A stretch of DNA of 53,071 nucleotides from an uncultured Lachnospiraceae bacterium (GTDB lineage: Bacteria; Bacillota; Clostridia; Lachnospirales; Lachnospiraceae). A program made the position numbers and the translations under genes. Shown piece after piece: positions 41,486 through 49,808 of the stretch (positions are counted from its first letter, which is position 1; each line of letters begins with the position of its first letter). The stretch lies in contig CATLCV010000011.1 of the NCBI GenBank assembly GCA_949893755.1, positions 1 to 53,071 of the forward strand, read 5' to 3'. The notes below the pieces were generated by a model. It was not told the DNA's origin and did not search any database. It was given only the letters and a program-made list of their open reading frames with translations.

Positions 41486-42628
41486 TTAGGATAGTGTCTT
41501 CCAAATTTCATTTCCACAAATCCTGGTTCTATCTAATGAATACAAAGAACTATGCTTTATGCTTTGAATATAATTTTTTATTGTTACGTTTAAACCGTTT
41601 TCATAAAACTCATATTTGCTTCTTATTTTTCTGACATTATTATAATAATCCCAGAATAACTTCTCTGAAAACATTTCTGAATACTCAAGAGATTTTTCTT
41701 CAAAAGACAATGTATTTAAATCAATAATTAAAAGGTTATTTTTTATAGGCAGAAAGAATAATTTATTACTATTTTTTACACTGTCCCAATAGGAAGGTAA
41801 ATTCAATAATTCTAAATGCTTAAAAAACGGATCGTCATTATTTACTTTAATTTTCTCCTTCTTTTCTTCTGTAATATTAAAAATAGTTATTTCATTTTTA
41901 ACATAGGGAATTAAGAATATGTATTTTTTTGTCACAATAATTCCAGCAAATAGGATACCCGATTCTAAAATATACTTTCTTACAAGGTTTCCTTCTCTAT
42001 CAAATTTAAATAGATATTTTCCATTAATATCAATCCCCCATCCAAAGTCGTCGTCAAAATCAACACATGCAAGTAGATCAGGAATTTTTATTTTAATTAA
42101 TTGAATTCTCTTTCTTTTTATTATTCCATAAAAAAAAGAATTTTGAATAAAAAAACAACTGTCTTTTTTATTCAATTTAGCCTTCCATATTTCTATTTTA
42201 TCCTTTTTTCTATTTTCAGAATCGAATAAATATACTATTTTTGAAATTTCTTCTATGCTCAAATCCACAACAATTACTGGATCATATGCGGATACCGGCA
42301 ATAAAAATAATTGATTCCCATCCAAAATTGCTTCTACAGATCTAATACATTTAGTACAGATTTTTTTATATTCGACTTTCCTTTTTATTTTATCAAAAAA
42401 AATCCATCTTTTATTCGTTTCTACTGGTATAATAATTATTTTTTCTTTCCAACCAATAATTTTTCTAACTTCATATCCCCCATCAACTAAAAGTTGATAT
42501 GATGAAATTATTGGATCCACCTGTAGACTTTTTAAATTTAATTGATTTAATGTACATATTATTTCATCATAACACCATAAAATATCCCCATCTAAATATG
42601 AAACACAACTAATTAATTTCTCTTTCAT
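41486..42628 (-). CDS. Hypothetical protein, possibly beta-propeller-like
   Basis: This 380-residue protein matches no family I recognise. It is very rich in Ile, Lys, Phe and Asn and has repeated short beta-type segments with a hydrophobic-polar alternation of roughly 40-50 residues (for example IIGWKEKIIIIPV, AILDGNQLFLLPVS, IVTKKYIFLIPY, KNSNKLFFLPIKNNLLIIDL). This periodicity suggests a beta-propeller. There is no signal peptide. It lies between two methyltransferase/glycosyltransferase genes and may scaffold the enzymes, but there is no direct evidence. A GGAGG precedes the start. Confidence 0.75.
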   Translation of the reverse strand: MKEKLISCVSYLDGDILWCYDEIICTLNQLNLKSLQVDPIISSYQLLVDGGYEVRKIIGWKEKIIIIPVETNKRWIFFDKIKRKVEYKKICTKCIRSVEAILDGNQLFLLPVSAYDPVIVVDLSIEEISKIVYLFDSENRKKDKIEIWKAKLNKKDSCFFIQNSFFYGIIKRKRIQLIKIKIPDLLACVDFDDDFGWGIDINGKYLFKFDREGNLVRKYILESGILFAGIIVTKKYIFLIPYVKNEITIFNITEEKKEKIKVNNDDPFFKHLELLNLPSYWDSVKNSNKLFFLPIKNNLLIIDLNTLSFEEKSLEYSEMFSEKLFWDYYNNVRKIRSKYEFYENGLNVTIKNYIQSIKHSSLYSLDRTRICGNEIWKTLS

Positions 42629-43630
42629 TTATACCTCCGATTTTACTTCAAAGGCAGAATATATTTTTTTCGAATCTATATACTTGATAAGGTTTTGTAG
42701 TACCTCTTTGTGAAAATCTATATTACTACATGTCTCAATAACGTTAAATTCTTCATCGAAATTTTTTAATTCATCAACTCTATAAATTCGCTTATCCCTA
42801 ATTACAACATTATTATCAGATATTATATAATTATCTATTCCATATTTATGTTGTAATATTTTTTCACACAATCTACCATTTGTCCCATAAGGATAAATTA
42901 CTATTTTTTTATTTTGCAATACAAGCTTTGCAAGAATACGGTCTAATTTGATGTATATTTCTGGATGCATTATGTAGATTTCTAATCTTTTTTCCATCTC
43001 ATTTATTATTCGATACAATTCTTGTGGATGAATGACATCATTTAATTTACAATCAGGTGCAAGACTTTTTCTTTCTTTGGAAAAGAAGAGTAAATTTTGT
43101 TTTCTCCAACTACTAATTTCTGTTTTATTCCAGAAATAATTACGCACAGAATAATCGCAATAATACCCTCTTTTTTCAAATTTTTCAATCCAGTACGATT
43201 GCCATTGTTCATTTACATGATGAACTCCTCCTTGGCCCGGTACTGCTGCACTAAATAATATTTGGTCTGAGGCGTTTGTTATATTATCAAGAAAAATATC
43301 AACAAAAGATTCTTCCAAATGTTCAGCCACCTCAGTAGAAATTGCCAAATCAAAATGTCTGCCTAAGATAATTGGTTTTTGTAAATCTGTTGCCATAAAT
43401 TGTTTTTCTGAAATTCTTAATCTCTCTTTTTCAATATAATCACCATCTAGTCCAAAAACCTCAATCTCATTATTATAGTGCAATGCTTCTTTTAGCCATG
43501 CACCTTCTCCACATCCAAAGTCTATAATTGATTTAGGCGAAAGCCGTTGTATAATAAATGGCATTATTATTTCTTCATCCTTTTTTGTTTGCCTAACATA
43601 ATTATAAAACTTTTCATCATACTGAAACAT
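42629..43630 (-). CDS. SAM methyltransferase with C-terminal YGaG-variant domain
   Basis: This 333-residue protein has a class I methyltransferase domain with SAM motif KSIIDFGCGEGAWLKEAL (about 31-48), DLAISTEVAEHLEE and a LFSAAVPGQGGVHHVNE block. The accessory domain with the variant motif IVIYPYGTNGRLCEKIL (about 241-333) follows. The start at 43630 has GGGAG 8 bases upstream; a longer reading from 43687 overlaps the previous gene and lacks a ribosome binding site. It is coupled to the methyltransferase gene 43677-44468 and ends 1 base before the beta-propeller-like gene starts. Confidence 0.82.
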   Translation of the reverse strand: MFQYDEKFYNYVRQTKKDEEIIMPFIIQRLSPKSIIDFGCGEGAWLKEALHYNNEIEVFGLDGDYIEKERLRISEKQFMATDLQKPIILGRHFDLAISTEVAEHLEESFVDIFLDNITNASDQILFSAAVPGQGGVHHVNEQWQSYWIEKFEKRGYYCDYSVRNYFWNKTEISSWRKQNLLFFSKERKSLAPDCKLNDVIHPQELYRIINEMEKRLEIYIMHPEIYIKLDRILAKLVLQNKKIVIYPYGTNGRLCEKILQHKYGIDNYIISDNNVVIRDKRIYRVDELKNFDEEFNVIETCSNIDFHKEVLQNLIKYIDSKKIYSAFEVKSEV

Positions 43631-43676
43631 TATTAAGTCTCCCTTTTGCATATTATTATAAATATCTAGATGATTT

Positions 43677-44468
43677 TTACTCCGCAATAAGTGAATTGTA
43701 CAGTTTTTGATATTCTCTTTGTATCGGCACTCGTATGGATGTATTTTCCAGCTTTTTTGCTATGCACCACACATAAAAATGCTGTATCTCCTTTAATTTC
43801 TGCATTGTTAAAATATATCTATTTATATTATGTCTTTCCCAATCTGTTTCCTCTTTGAAAAAACGACAATCCATAGAGAATACAGAATTCAGCCCATAAT
43901 AGTCTTCCTCTTCACAATATTGCATAATAAATTCCAGTTCTACATCTAAGATATGAAAATGATTTTCATTATAATAGTCGATAAAAAAAGAAGGGGAAAA
44001 GGAATAAAAGCCATGATTTACAAGTCCTCCACCAGGAGAAATATGAACAATGATCCCATTTGGCGTTAATAATTTTGACATATTTTCCATAGCTTTTGTT
44101 ACATTATAAACATGTTCCAAAGTCCCTCCATCAATTATATAATCAAATTTGTTTTCCAGGTAATCAGGAATATCTTTATTTAAATCACAATTCAGATCAG
44201 CGCCTTCAAATGATGAATAATCAAGCGCATGAACCTCTTTAATTCCTATCATTTTAAAAAGAAGGTAACTATCTATATTCTCCATAGTTAACATCGTTTT
44301 AAATATTGCTCTATCATATGGTATCCGAAGGTCTTCTAATACTCTTTTTAATGTATGTAAATCTATTTGTATTGACTGTTTTCCCATCATGCATAATGAC
44401 TTATCTATGATATTTTCACTAGAAATAACTTTCAATATTTTAATAATTGCCGTTTTATATAGTCCCAT
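43677..44468 (-). CDS. Class I SAM-dependent methyltransferase
   Basis: This 263-residue protein carries the late methyltransferase motifs FDYIIDGGTLEHVYNVTKAM and GIIVHISPGGGLVNHGF. The early SAM motif is divergent (VHALDYSSFEGADLNCDLNK holds the acidic residue). It lacks the accessory domain seen in the other methyltransferases nearby. A start at 44468 has GGGAG 5 bases upstream. It is the first gene after a 369-base gap, so it may begin a separate transcription unit of the AT-rich block. Confidence 0.8.
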   Translation of the reverse strand: MGLYKTAIIKILKVISSENIIDKSLCMMGKQSIQIDLHTLKRVLEDLRIPYDRAIFKTMLTMENIDSYLLFKMIGIKEVHALDYSSFEGADLNCDLNKDIPDYLENKFDYIIDGGTLEHVYNVTKAMENMSKLLTPNGIIVHISPGGGLVNHGFYSFSPSFFIDYYNENHFHILDVELEFIMQYCEEEDYYGLNSVFSMDCRFFKEETDWERHNINRYILTMQKLKEIQHFYVWCIAKKLENTSIRVPIQREYQKLYNSLIAE

Positions 44469-44837
44469 AAGCACTCCCAATTCACTATTTACTTTGCTTC
44501 AATCCTAGCCTTATGCAAAGAAATTTTTACAATTTATTCATCTTATACAATCATAATATTTTTTATTTTTAAACTTCTGTTTTGCCACTTTAATTATATA
44601 CTGAGATAGCAGGCATATTAAAAAATATGCCCGCTTTATCAAAAAATATTTTAGTATTATCTTAAAATTTTACTGTCCAAAATCTATTTTCATTGCCGAA
44701 ATAATTTTCCGAAGATTCATACCACAATATAATGATGTGATATATCGTGGGCATATATTAAAGTATGAAAATTCAGAAAATTTACCCACAAAGAACATTA
44801 TTTTTTTAACAGTCAGATATACTAATAGGTTTATACA
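44469..44837 (-). other. 369-base AT-rich gap between the surface module and the methyltransferase block
   Basis: No gene is visible. It contains a hairpin at 44609-44634 and a TATAAT-like element on the minus strand (near 44595-44600) without a clear -35. The gap probably separates two transcription units. Confidence 0.5.
44609..44634 (-). repeat. Hairpin downstream of the secreted surface protein gene
   Basis: On the minus strand GCGGGCATATT pairs with AATATGCCTGC over 11 bp around a four-base T loop, including one G-U pair that would be an A-C mismatch on the other strand. It lies about 200 bases after the stop of the surface protein gene. It has no T-run behind it, so transcript 3'-end processing is as likely as termination. 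Confidence 0.5.
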
Positions 44838-46142
44838 TTATAACGCGATTGAGGTAGATATAAACGTATCATCTTTTAATATAACTTTTAAAGTTGCCGT
44901 CTCTCCTGTCAGAGCAGTTTTCCATGCATCTCCTAATTGAATTTTTAAAGTACCACCATCTGTGGAGCTCCATGATTCGCCTTCTCCAATCCATTCAATA
45001 GGTGATCCTGATATATCATATGTTCCTGTAGAAAGGGTAATCTCAGCTGACTTAAAGTTCTGTTCAGCAGTCAGATTACTCATTGTAATCAGACCATTTG
45101 AGTCTACACTTACCTGCGGTCCTGCCAAATACAGTCCATATTCTGTATTTGCTGCTGCAAACTCATCTCCTGTTACTCCATAAATGCTGTATGTAATATC
45201 CATCTCGTCAATATCCGTATCAGACCATGATGCTTTTCCAGATCCCAGTTTTCCGATATACCTAAATGCAGTATCAGAGCCTGCTGCTGAAGCTTCTCCA
45301 TATACATACTTTTTAGCGTCTGATAACGGAGCTGTAGTAGATGTTAATGCATTCTCAGTGCCTGCTGTAAAATATTTATTGCTGGCAGACCATTTATCCG
45401 CAGTATCAAGAGATGTTGTTCCTGCCGGAAGCAGCTTCAATGCTGTACCATCCGCTTCAGCGGTTCCAACATATACATCTGTTGTCTTAAGTGCTCCTAA
45501 CAATGCAGCTTCATCAGCATAAGACGCTGCAGTCAACTCATATACCTGTGCATAAGTAAGTTGTTCTTTATATTCAGCAGCAGTCGTTCCTCCGGTAGCT
45601 ACAGGTGCGATCAATGTATATCCTGTGGTAGCGCTTGCCGCCTTGTCAAGATAAAATGTTTGGCTTGCTGAACTTTCCGTTGACTCTGTCTTAAAAGTTG
45701 CAACATTCTTATCAGCCTCTGTCAAGTCTCCAGCTGTTTTATTCGCAGTTTCAATATACTTGCCGTTGCTAGTCTCTGCTGCTACCGCAAGCCATGCCTC
45801 AGATTTTGTTTTATCTTTTGAATCTATCGCTTTCTTTTTGGTGTCTACCAGTGTGACCCCGTTGCCCAATGTTACTACAGATTTTACATCAATCTTTACA
45901 GGAACTTCACTTTTATTTACCAATGTAAAATCGGTCGAATGAATCTGTGTACCCGCAGTATTCATTTCCAGCGGATCGACCGCCGCTAAAATGGATGTCG
46001 GAGCTACCACCCTGATTACCGGGTTTTTGGTTGTAAATTCTACATTAACATTACCCGTATCCGCTGCCATAACCGGCATAGCCATTGTTGTTGCAACAAG
46101 TGCACTTGCTACAACCGTTGATAATAACTTTTTGTTTCTCAT
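44838..46142 (-). CDS. Secreted surface protein of unknown function
   Basis: This 434-residue protein has a clear signal peptide (KKLLSTVVASALVATTMAMP followed by VMAA, cleavage near residue 26). A Thr/Ala/Ser/Gly/Asp-rich, low-Cys body with beta-rich segments follows. No LPXTG sorting signal or S-layer homology domain is visible, so how it is held is unknown. The N-terminal part (VNVEFTTKNPVIRVVAPTS to LVNKSEVPVKIDVKSV) and the C-terminal part (TLKIQLGDAWKTALTG) resemble repetitive fibre or WxL-like proteins only in general character. It is the last gene of a three-gene surface module, with AGGAGG before its start. Confidence 0.78.
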   Translation of the reverse strand: MRNKKLLSTVVASALVATTMAMPVMAADTGNVNVEFTTKNPVIRVVAPTSILAAVDPLEMNTAGTQIHSTDFTLVNKSEVPVKIDVKSVVTLGNGVTLVDTKKKAIDSKDKTKSEAWLAVAAETSNGKYIETANKTAGDLTEADKNVATFKTESTESSASQTFYLDKAASATTGYTLIAPVATGGTTAAEYKEQLTYAQVYELTAASYADEAALLGALKTTDVYVGTAEADGTALKLLPAGTTSLDTADKWSASNKYFTAGTENALTSTTAPLSDAKKYVYGEASAAGSDTAFRYIGKLGSGKASWSDTDIDEMDITYSIYGVTGDEFAAANTEYGLYLAGPQVSVDSNGLITMSNLTAEQNFKSAEITLSTGTYDISGSPIEWIGEGESWSSTDGGTLKIQLGDAWKTALTGETATLKVILKDDTFISTSIAL

Positions 46143-46226
46143 AGACTTACCTCCTGATTTAAATAAAATGGTTTTGTGTTATATATAACCCACTGCATTT
46201 ACCTGAAATACAGTTGATTACCAGAA

Positions 46227-46766
46227 TTAATTTTCTACAGTTATAGTCACATTGAATCCAGCATTGCTATAATCTGTATAGCTTCCATCATCTTCTTCAT
46301 TCAGCAGATAAACCATGCACACCGCATCATATGTACCTGCATCCAGATCTACATCCAGTTTAAACGGCGGAAGCTCTGCACCTACTGGAAGAACACCTGT
46401 TGAAAAGATTACTTCTTCGGTTTCTTCCAAAAGTATCTCACAGCGTATCGGTTTCTTATTATTCGGCGAATTTCCTAATATGGCATTCGTACTCTCCGAA
46501 GCCCCGTCTGGAAATGTCCATTCTGTATTCATATAGGTTTCAAAATAACCTTCCTGCACCTGAGCATCCATCTCTTCACTGATTTTCTTATAATTTTCCT
46601 CATTCATAACACGTTTTGGTCTTCTCATAATAAGAAAAATAACTATGGCCGCAATTATTAAAAGCAGAATACAGATTATAATAATGATTCTTTTCTTGTT
46701 TTTTTTCTTTATCTCCTCCTCACTTTTTCTTGTACTCTTTTTGTGTTTCTTTTTCGTTTCCGGCAT
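46227..46766 (-). CDS. Membrane-anchored protein of the surface module
   Basis: This 179-residue protein has a Lys-rich cytoplasmic N-terminus and one membrane helix (about 28-48, RIIIIICILLLIIAAIVIFL). An extracytoplasmic domain of about 115 residues follows, with short beta segments (IRCEILLEETEEVIFSTGVL, PPFKLDVDLDAGTYDAV). The domain resembles small beta-sandwich proteins found next to secreted surface proteins in Clostridia. The start at 46766 has AAGGAG 10 bases upstream, while a longer reading to 46817 overlaps the preceding gene's stop region. Confidence 0.72.
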   Translation of the reverse strand: MPETKKKHKKSTRKSEEEIKKKNKKRIIIIICILLLIIAAIVIFLIMRRPKRVMNEENYKKISEEMDAQVQEGYFETYMNTEWTFPDGASESTNAILGNSPNNKKPIRCEILLEETEEVIFSTGVLPVGAELPPFKLDVDLDAGTYDAVCMVYLLNEEDDGSYTDYSNAGFNVTITVEN

Positions 46767-46821
46767 CTTCCATAGACTCCTTTTAATTTTTATTTGGAAC
46801 AGACCACCTCGTTTCAATGAA

Positions 46822-48402
46822 CTACTCCATCACTGACTGTTCCACCTTCCAAGAGCATACCGCTGTAACTTCAATGTCTGTCCCTTCTCCTGCTTCAAGC
46901 AGGCTTCGATTCAATTCACCTACAAAGCATATCGATATTTCCTCTCCCGGTTTCAGTTTTACTTCATATTTAGAGTTCTTCTGGGATAATGCAACTTTTT
47001 CTCCATTTCCAAGAATCAGCTCCATATATACGTTTTTCGCATCTTCACCATATACTTCTTTTAGATCCGTGCAAATTTTTATTTCACTCCGCTCCTGGGG
47101 GGAACAAACAAGCTCAGTAAAACTCCACGTTCCAACAGCATTTCCCACATTTTTCAGCATATATTTCTCCGAAGTAATCTTTCCCTTTTCGTCTACTGCC
47201 CAGGAATCTATGATGACATCAATTTTCTGCGGTTCTCTCAGTTCAATATTTTTTATTTCTTCTTCCTCTTTATCCGAAGTCTCCAAACCACTCTCACTGG
47301 GTTTCGGTTCTTCCTGCAGCAGACCATCTTCCTGGGTTTCCTCCGGTATGTCCTCTTGAGTTGCCGATGCTTCCTGTTCGTTTTGCGTTCCATTTGTAAT
47401 ATCTACGGAAGATGGCTGCTGTGTCTCAGTATCTATACGATCTGAAGATCTTTCTTCCGCCTCAGTTTCATCTGCACCATTCTGCATCTCCTGCATTTCC
47501 CCTTCGTTCCTGTCACTTTCAGATGCCTCTTCTGAATTTTCTGAACTCATATCGGTTTGCAGGCTTCCTTCCGAATCCTCCACGTCTGTATCTTCTGGAT
47601 TCTTTTCTTTTGAAATTTCTTTGTCTATATCATCTTGTTGCTTTTCTTCCAAATTATCATCTAACCGCAGTTCTTCTTTTTCCGCATCATTAAAAGCCTG
47701 ATTTTCTTCCATTTCCCATGAATAAACCAAAGAGACTGCAATGTCATCATTTTTCCATTTTCCAAGAGCATTTTCATTCACTTCTCCGGCAAAGCAGACA
47801 GGCAGTTCCTCGCCCGGCGCCAGCTCCGTCTGATATCGGGAGCTTTCCTCTGAAAAAACAATTCGCTCGTTATTTCCAAATAACATTTCCATATATATGG
47901 ATTTATCTCCGCTGTCATGAAGTCCTTCTTTATCCGTTCTGACGATCACACCTCTCTGTTCCCGGGGTCTGCATACAAGATTTGATAAGGTCAGAATGCC
48001 CGGTGTATCCCCGGTATTGCTTATGATGTACTGCTCGGAATAGATCTGGCCTTTCCCATCCATTTCCCATGGATCTATGACAACCTCAAATTTTTGCGGT
48101 ATTTGTAGATTTTTCAGCCCGGAGTCTTCGCTCCTCAAAGCCTCTTTTTCCTTCATTTTTTTTCCGCTGTCATCCGGCGAAACTTCTTTTTCCTCTTTTG
48201 TGCCAAAAAGATTTCCCAGCAAATGATCTATCAAGGAGTTCTCTTTCTCTGTAGTATCCTCTTCACTCTCATTATTTTCCGCAGCGTTGCCTTCGGCTTC
48301 GATAATTTTTTCTTCCATCTCCTCCGCCAATGCTACAACACCAGGCGGGCTATAAGTGAATCCTATGGCGAATGCCGCTAAAACTGCCATACCTCTTTTC
48401 AT
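46822..48402 (-). CDS. Secreted surface protein with two copies of one domain
   Basis: This 526-residue protein has a signal peptide (about 1-26, MKRGMAVLAAFAIGFTYSPP). An acidic region follows, then two copies of the same roughly 135-residue domain (about 100-240 and 390-526). The copies align at KFEVVIDPWEMDGKGQIYSE with KIDVIIDSWAVDEKGKITSE, at NIVYMEMLFGN-like with NVYMELILGN, and at LAPGEELPVCFAGEVNENAL with LKPGEEISICFVGELNRSLL. The linker is about 150 residues of Glu/Asp/Ser/Thr/Gln. Each repeat ends in a Trp-containing SWEME/SWKVE motif. No sorting signal is visible. It begins the surface module right behind the CDP-glycerol-transferase-like gene. Confidence 0.8.
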   Translation of the reverse strand: MKRGMAVLAAFAIGFTYSPPGVVALAEEMEEKIIEAEGNAAENNESEEDTTEKENSLIDHLLGNLFGTKEEKEVSPDDSGKKMKEKEALRSEDSGLKNLQIPQKFEVVIDPWEMDGKGQIYSEQYIISNTGDTPGILTLSNLVCRPREQRGVIVRTDKEGLHDSGDKSIYMEMLFGNNERIVFSEESSRYQTELAPGEELPVCFAGEVNENALGKWKNDDIAVSLVYSWEMEENQAFNDAEKEELRLDDNLEEKQQDDIDKEISKEKNPEDTDVEDSEGSLQTDMSSENSEEASESDRNEGEMQEMQNGADETEAEERSSDRIDTETQQPSSVDITNGTQNEQEASATQEDIPEETQEDGLLQEEPKPSESGLETSDKEEEEIKNIELREPQKIDVIIDSWAVDEKGKITSEKYMLKNVGNAVGTWSFTELVCSPQERSEIKICTDLKEVYGEDAKNVYMELILGNGEKVALSQKNSKYEVKLKPGEEISICFVGELNRSLLEAGEGTDIEVTAVCSWKVEQSVME

Positions 48403-48422
48403 GGATACCGCCTCCTCTCATC

Positions 48423-49775
48423 CTACTGCATTACAATATCTACACCCTGTATCATAATTGGCTTTCCTACGTCCTGACACAACTGTACCAAACTACTGTG
48501 ATCCCCATAATATCCATCACACAACGCAATCGCCCTGTCTAATTCTGGGGAATCATCATAAATCCCCCATCCTTCTGCCCTATACTTATCCGCAAGCTTC
48601 TGATACTCTTCCCACAACTGCGGCCGCATAGAACTGATCGTTGCCTCGATCAACGGATGAGGGCGCCACAGCAATGCGACGTCCTCTCGATTTTCAAAAA
48701 ATACCTCGAACACAGATTTCATCTTTTCCAGCATCTTTTCCTGATGCTCCAGCAATGCGCTGACACTGGTATTGTATAAGATAATCTTTTTCCATTCCCC
48801 GTCCGGCTTTTGGATGATCTCCATCCATTCTTCCGGTATTTCCAGATCTTCTCTCGTTGTCTCCTGTACCTTATCTAATTTGGGAGAGCCTATCCCCAAG
48901 ATCTTCTTTTCCCAATGTGCTCGTGTCTCTTCACCGCATTCTTTTGTCAGCACACGGATGTAGGCTTCCCGCATATTCTCGGACTGCACGATCACCTTAT
49001 CAGCATTGAGCACCCCCGATACCGTACAGAAATGCGCCATTCCTTCCAAGGACTCTGGATTATCCACATCCGGCTCACCCAATATAAAATAAGGTATATA
49101 TACTAACATATCTGTACGTTTCTTTAGTTCCGTCGTATAAAATCTCGGGTCCACACTGGTCACATAATTGTATTGATCATACGGATTATGGATAAAGACC
49201 ATATCAGGCCAACGCTTTTGGATGTCGTAATTCTCATAATGGGTAACCGGCACATAATCCGGAAATTCATTCCCTTCATAATGGTATTGCCGGAATGTAC
49301 CGTCCGGGTTGCGGTCGTAGTACGGGATTGGGACTACATAGGCATCACAGTCCTCATCCTCCTCCGCAGCCATCCACACACTTTCCAAAGAATCCCACAT
49401 GGATGCTTTATACGGCAGAAAAACGACTTCCCTTCTGTCCGGGATCAGCTCACCAAGAAGTTTTCTTGTTCGCTTTACCTGCCCGGTCAGTTCCTGTAGC
49501 ACCGTACGCCGTTTTTCTGGATTCTCAAGTACCAGTGTCATCTGATAAAGGCTTTCGCAGTAATCTTCCAGCTCATGGACAGTTTCTGTACCTTCCCCAT
49601 AGAGCATCTCTAGTTCACTGCCCATGCTGATTGCTGTCTCCTGACACTCTGACAAGAGTTGCTGGATTCCCTCACCATCGATGCGTTTTGCGGTCAGGCT
49701 TACTTTTAATGCTCTGTTTGCTTTATCCAGTAAGTTCATCATTGTAAGCATCTGCTTCCTCAATGCACGGCTCAT
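48423..49775 (-). CDS. CDP-glycerol glycerophosphotransferase-like protein
   Basis: This 450-residue protein has a helical N-terminal part (about 1-110) and a GT-B-type transferase domain resembling the CDP-glycerol:poly(glycerophosphate) transferase family. Segments include VVFLPYKASMWDSLESVW, MVFIHNPYDQYNYVTSVDPR, WKKIILYNTSVSALLEHQEK, LLWRPHPLIE and the C-terminal GYYGDHSSLVQLCQDVGKP in the position of the family's SDxSS active motif. A similar gene is found in the C. difficile flagellin glycosylation locus. It would transfer a polyol phosphate from a CDP-polyol to a glycan (inference). An AAGGAG precedes the start. Confidence 0.82.
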   Translation of the reverse strand: MSRALRKQMLTMMNLLDKANRALKVSLTAKRIDGEGIQQLLSECQETAISMGSELEMLYGEGTETVHELEDYCESLYQMTLVLENPEKRRTVLQELTGQVKRTRKLLGELIPDRREVVFLPYKASMWDSLESVWMAAEEDEDCDAYVVPIPYYDRNPDGTFRQYHYEGNEFPDYVPVTHYENYDIQKRWPDMVFIHNPYDQYNYVTSVDPRFYTTELKKRTDMLVYIPYFILGEPDVDNPESLEGMAHFCTVSGVLNADKVIVQSENMREAYIRVLTKECGEETRAHWEKKILGIGSPKLDKVQETTREDLEIPEEWMEIIQKPDGEWKKIILYNTSVSALLEHQEKMLEKMKSVFEVFFENREDVALLWRPHPLIEATISSMRPQLWEEYQKLADKYRAEGWGIYDDSPELDRAIALCDGYYGDHSSLVQLCQDVGKPIMIQGVDIVMQ

Positions 49776-49808
49776 AGCACCTGTCTCCTTGTTTCAAAAT
49801 GCATCTTA

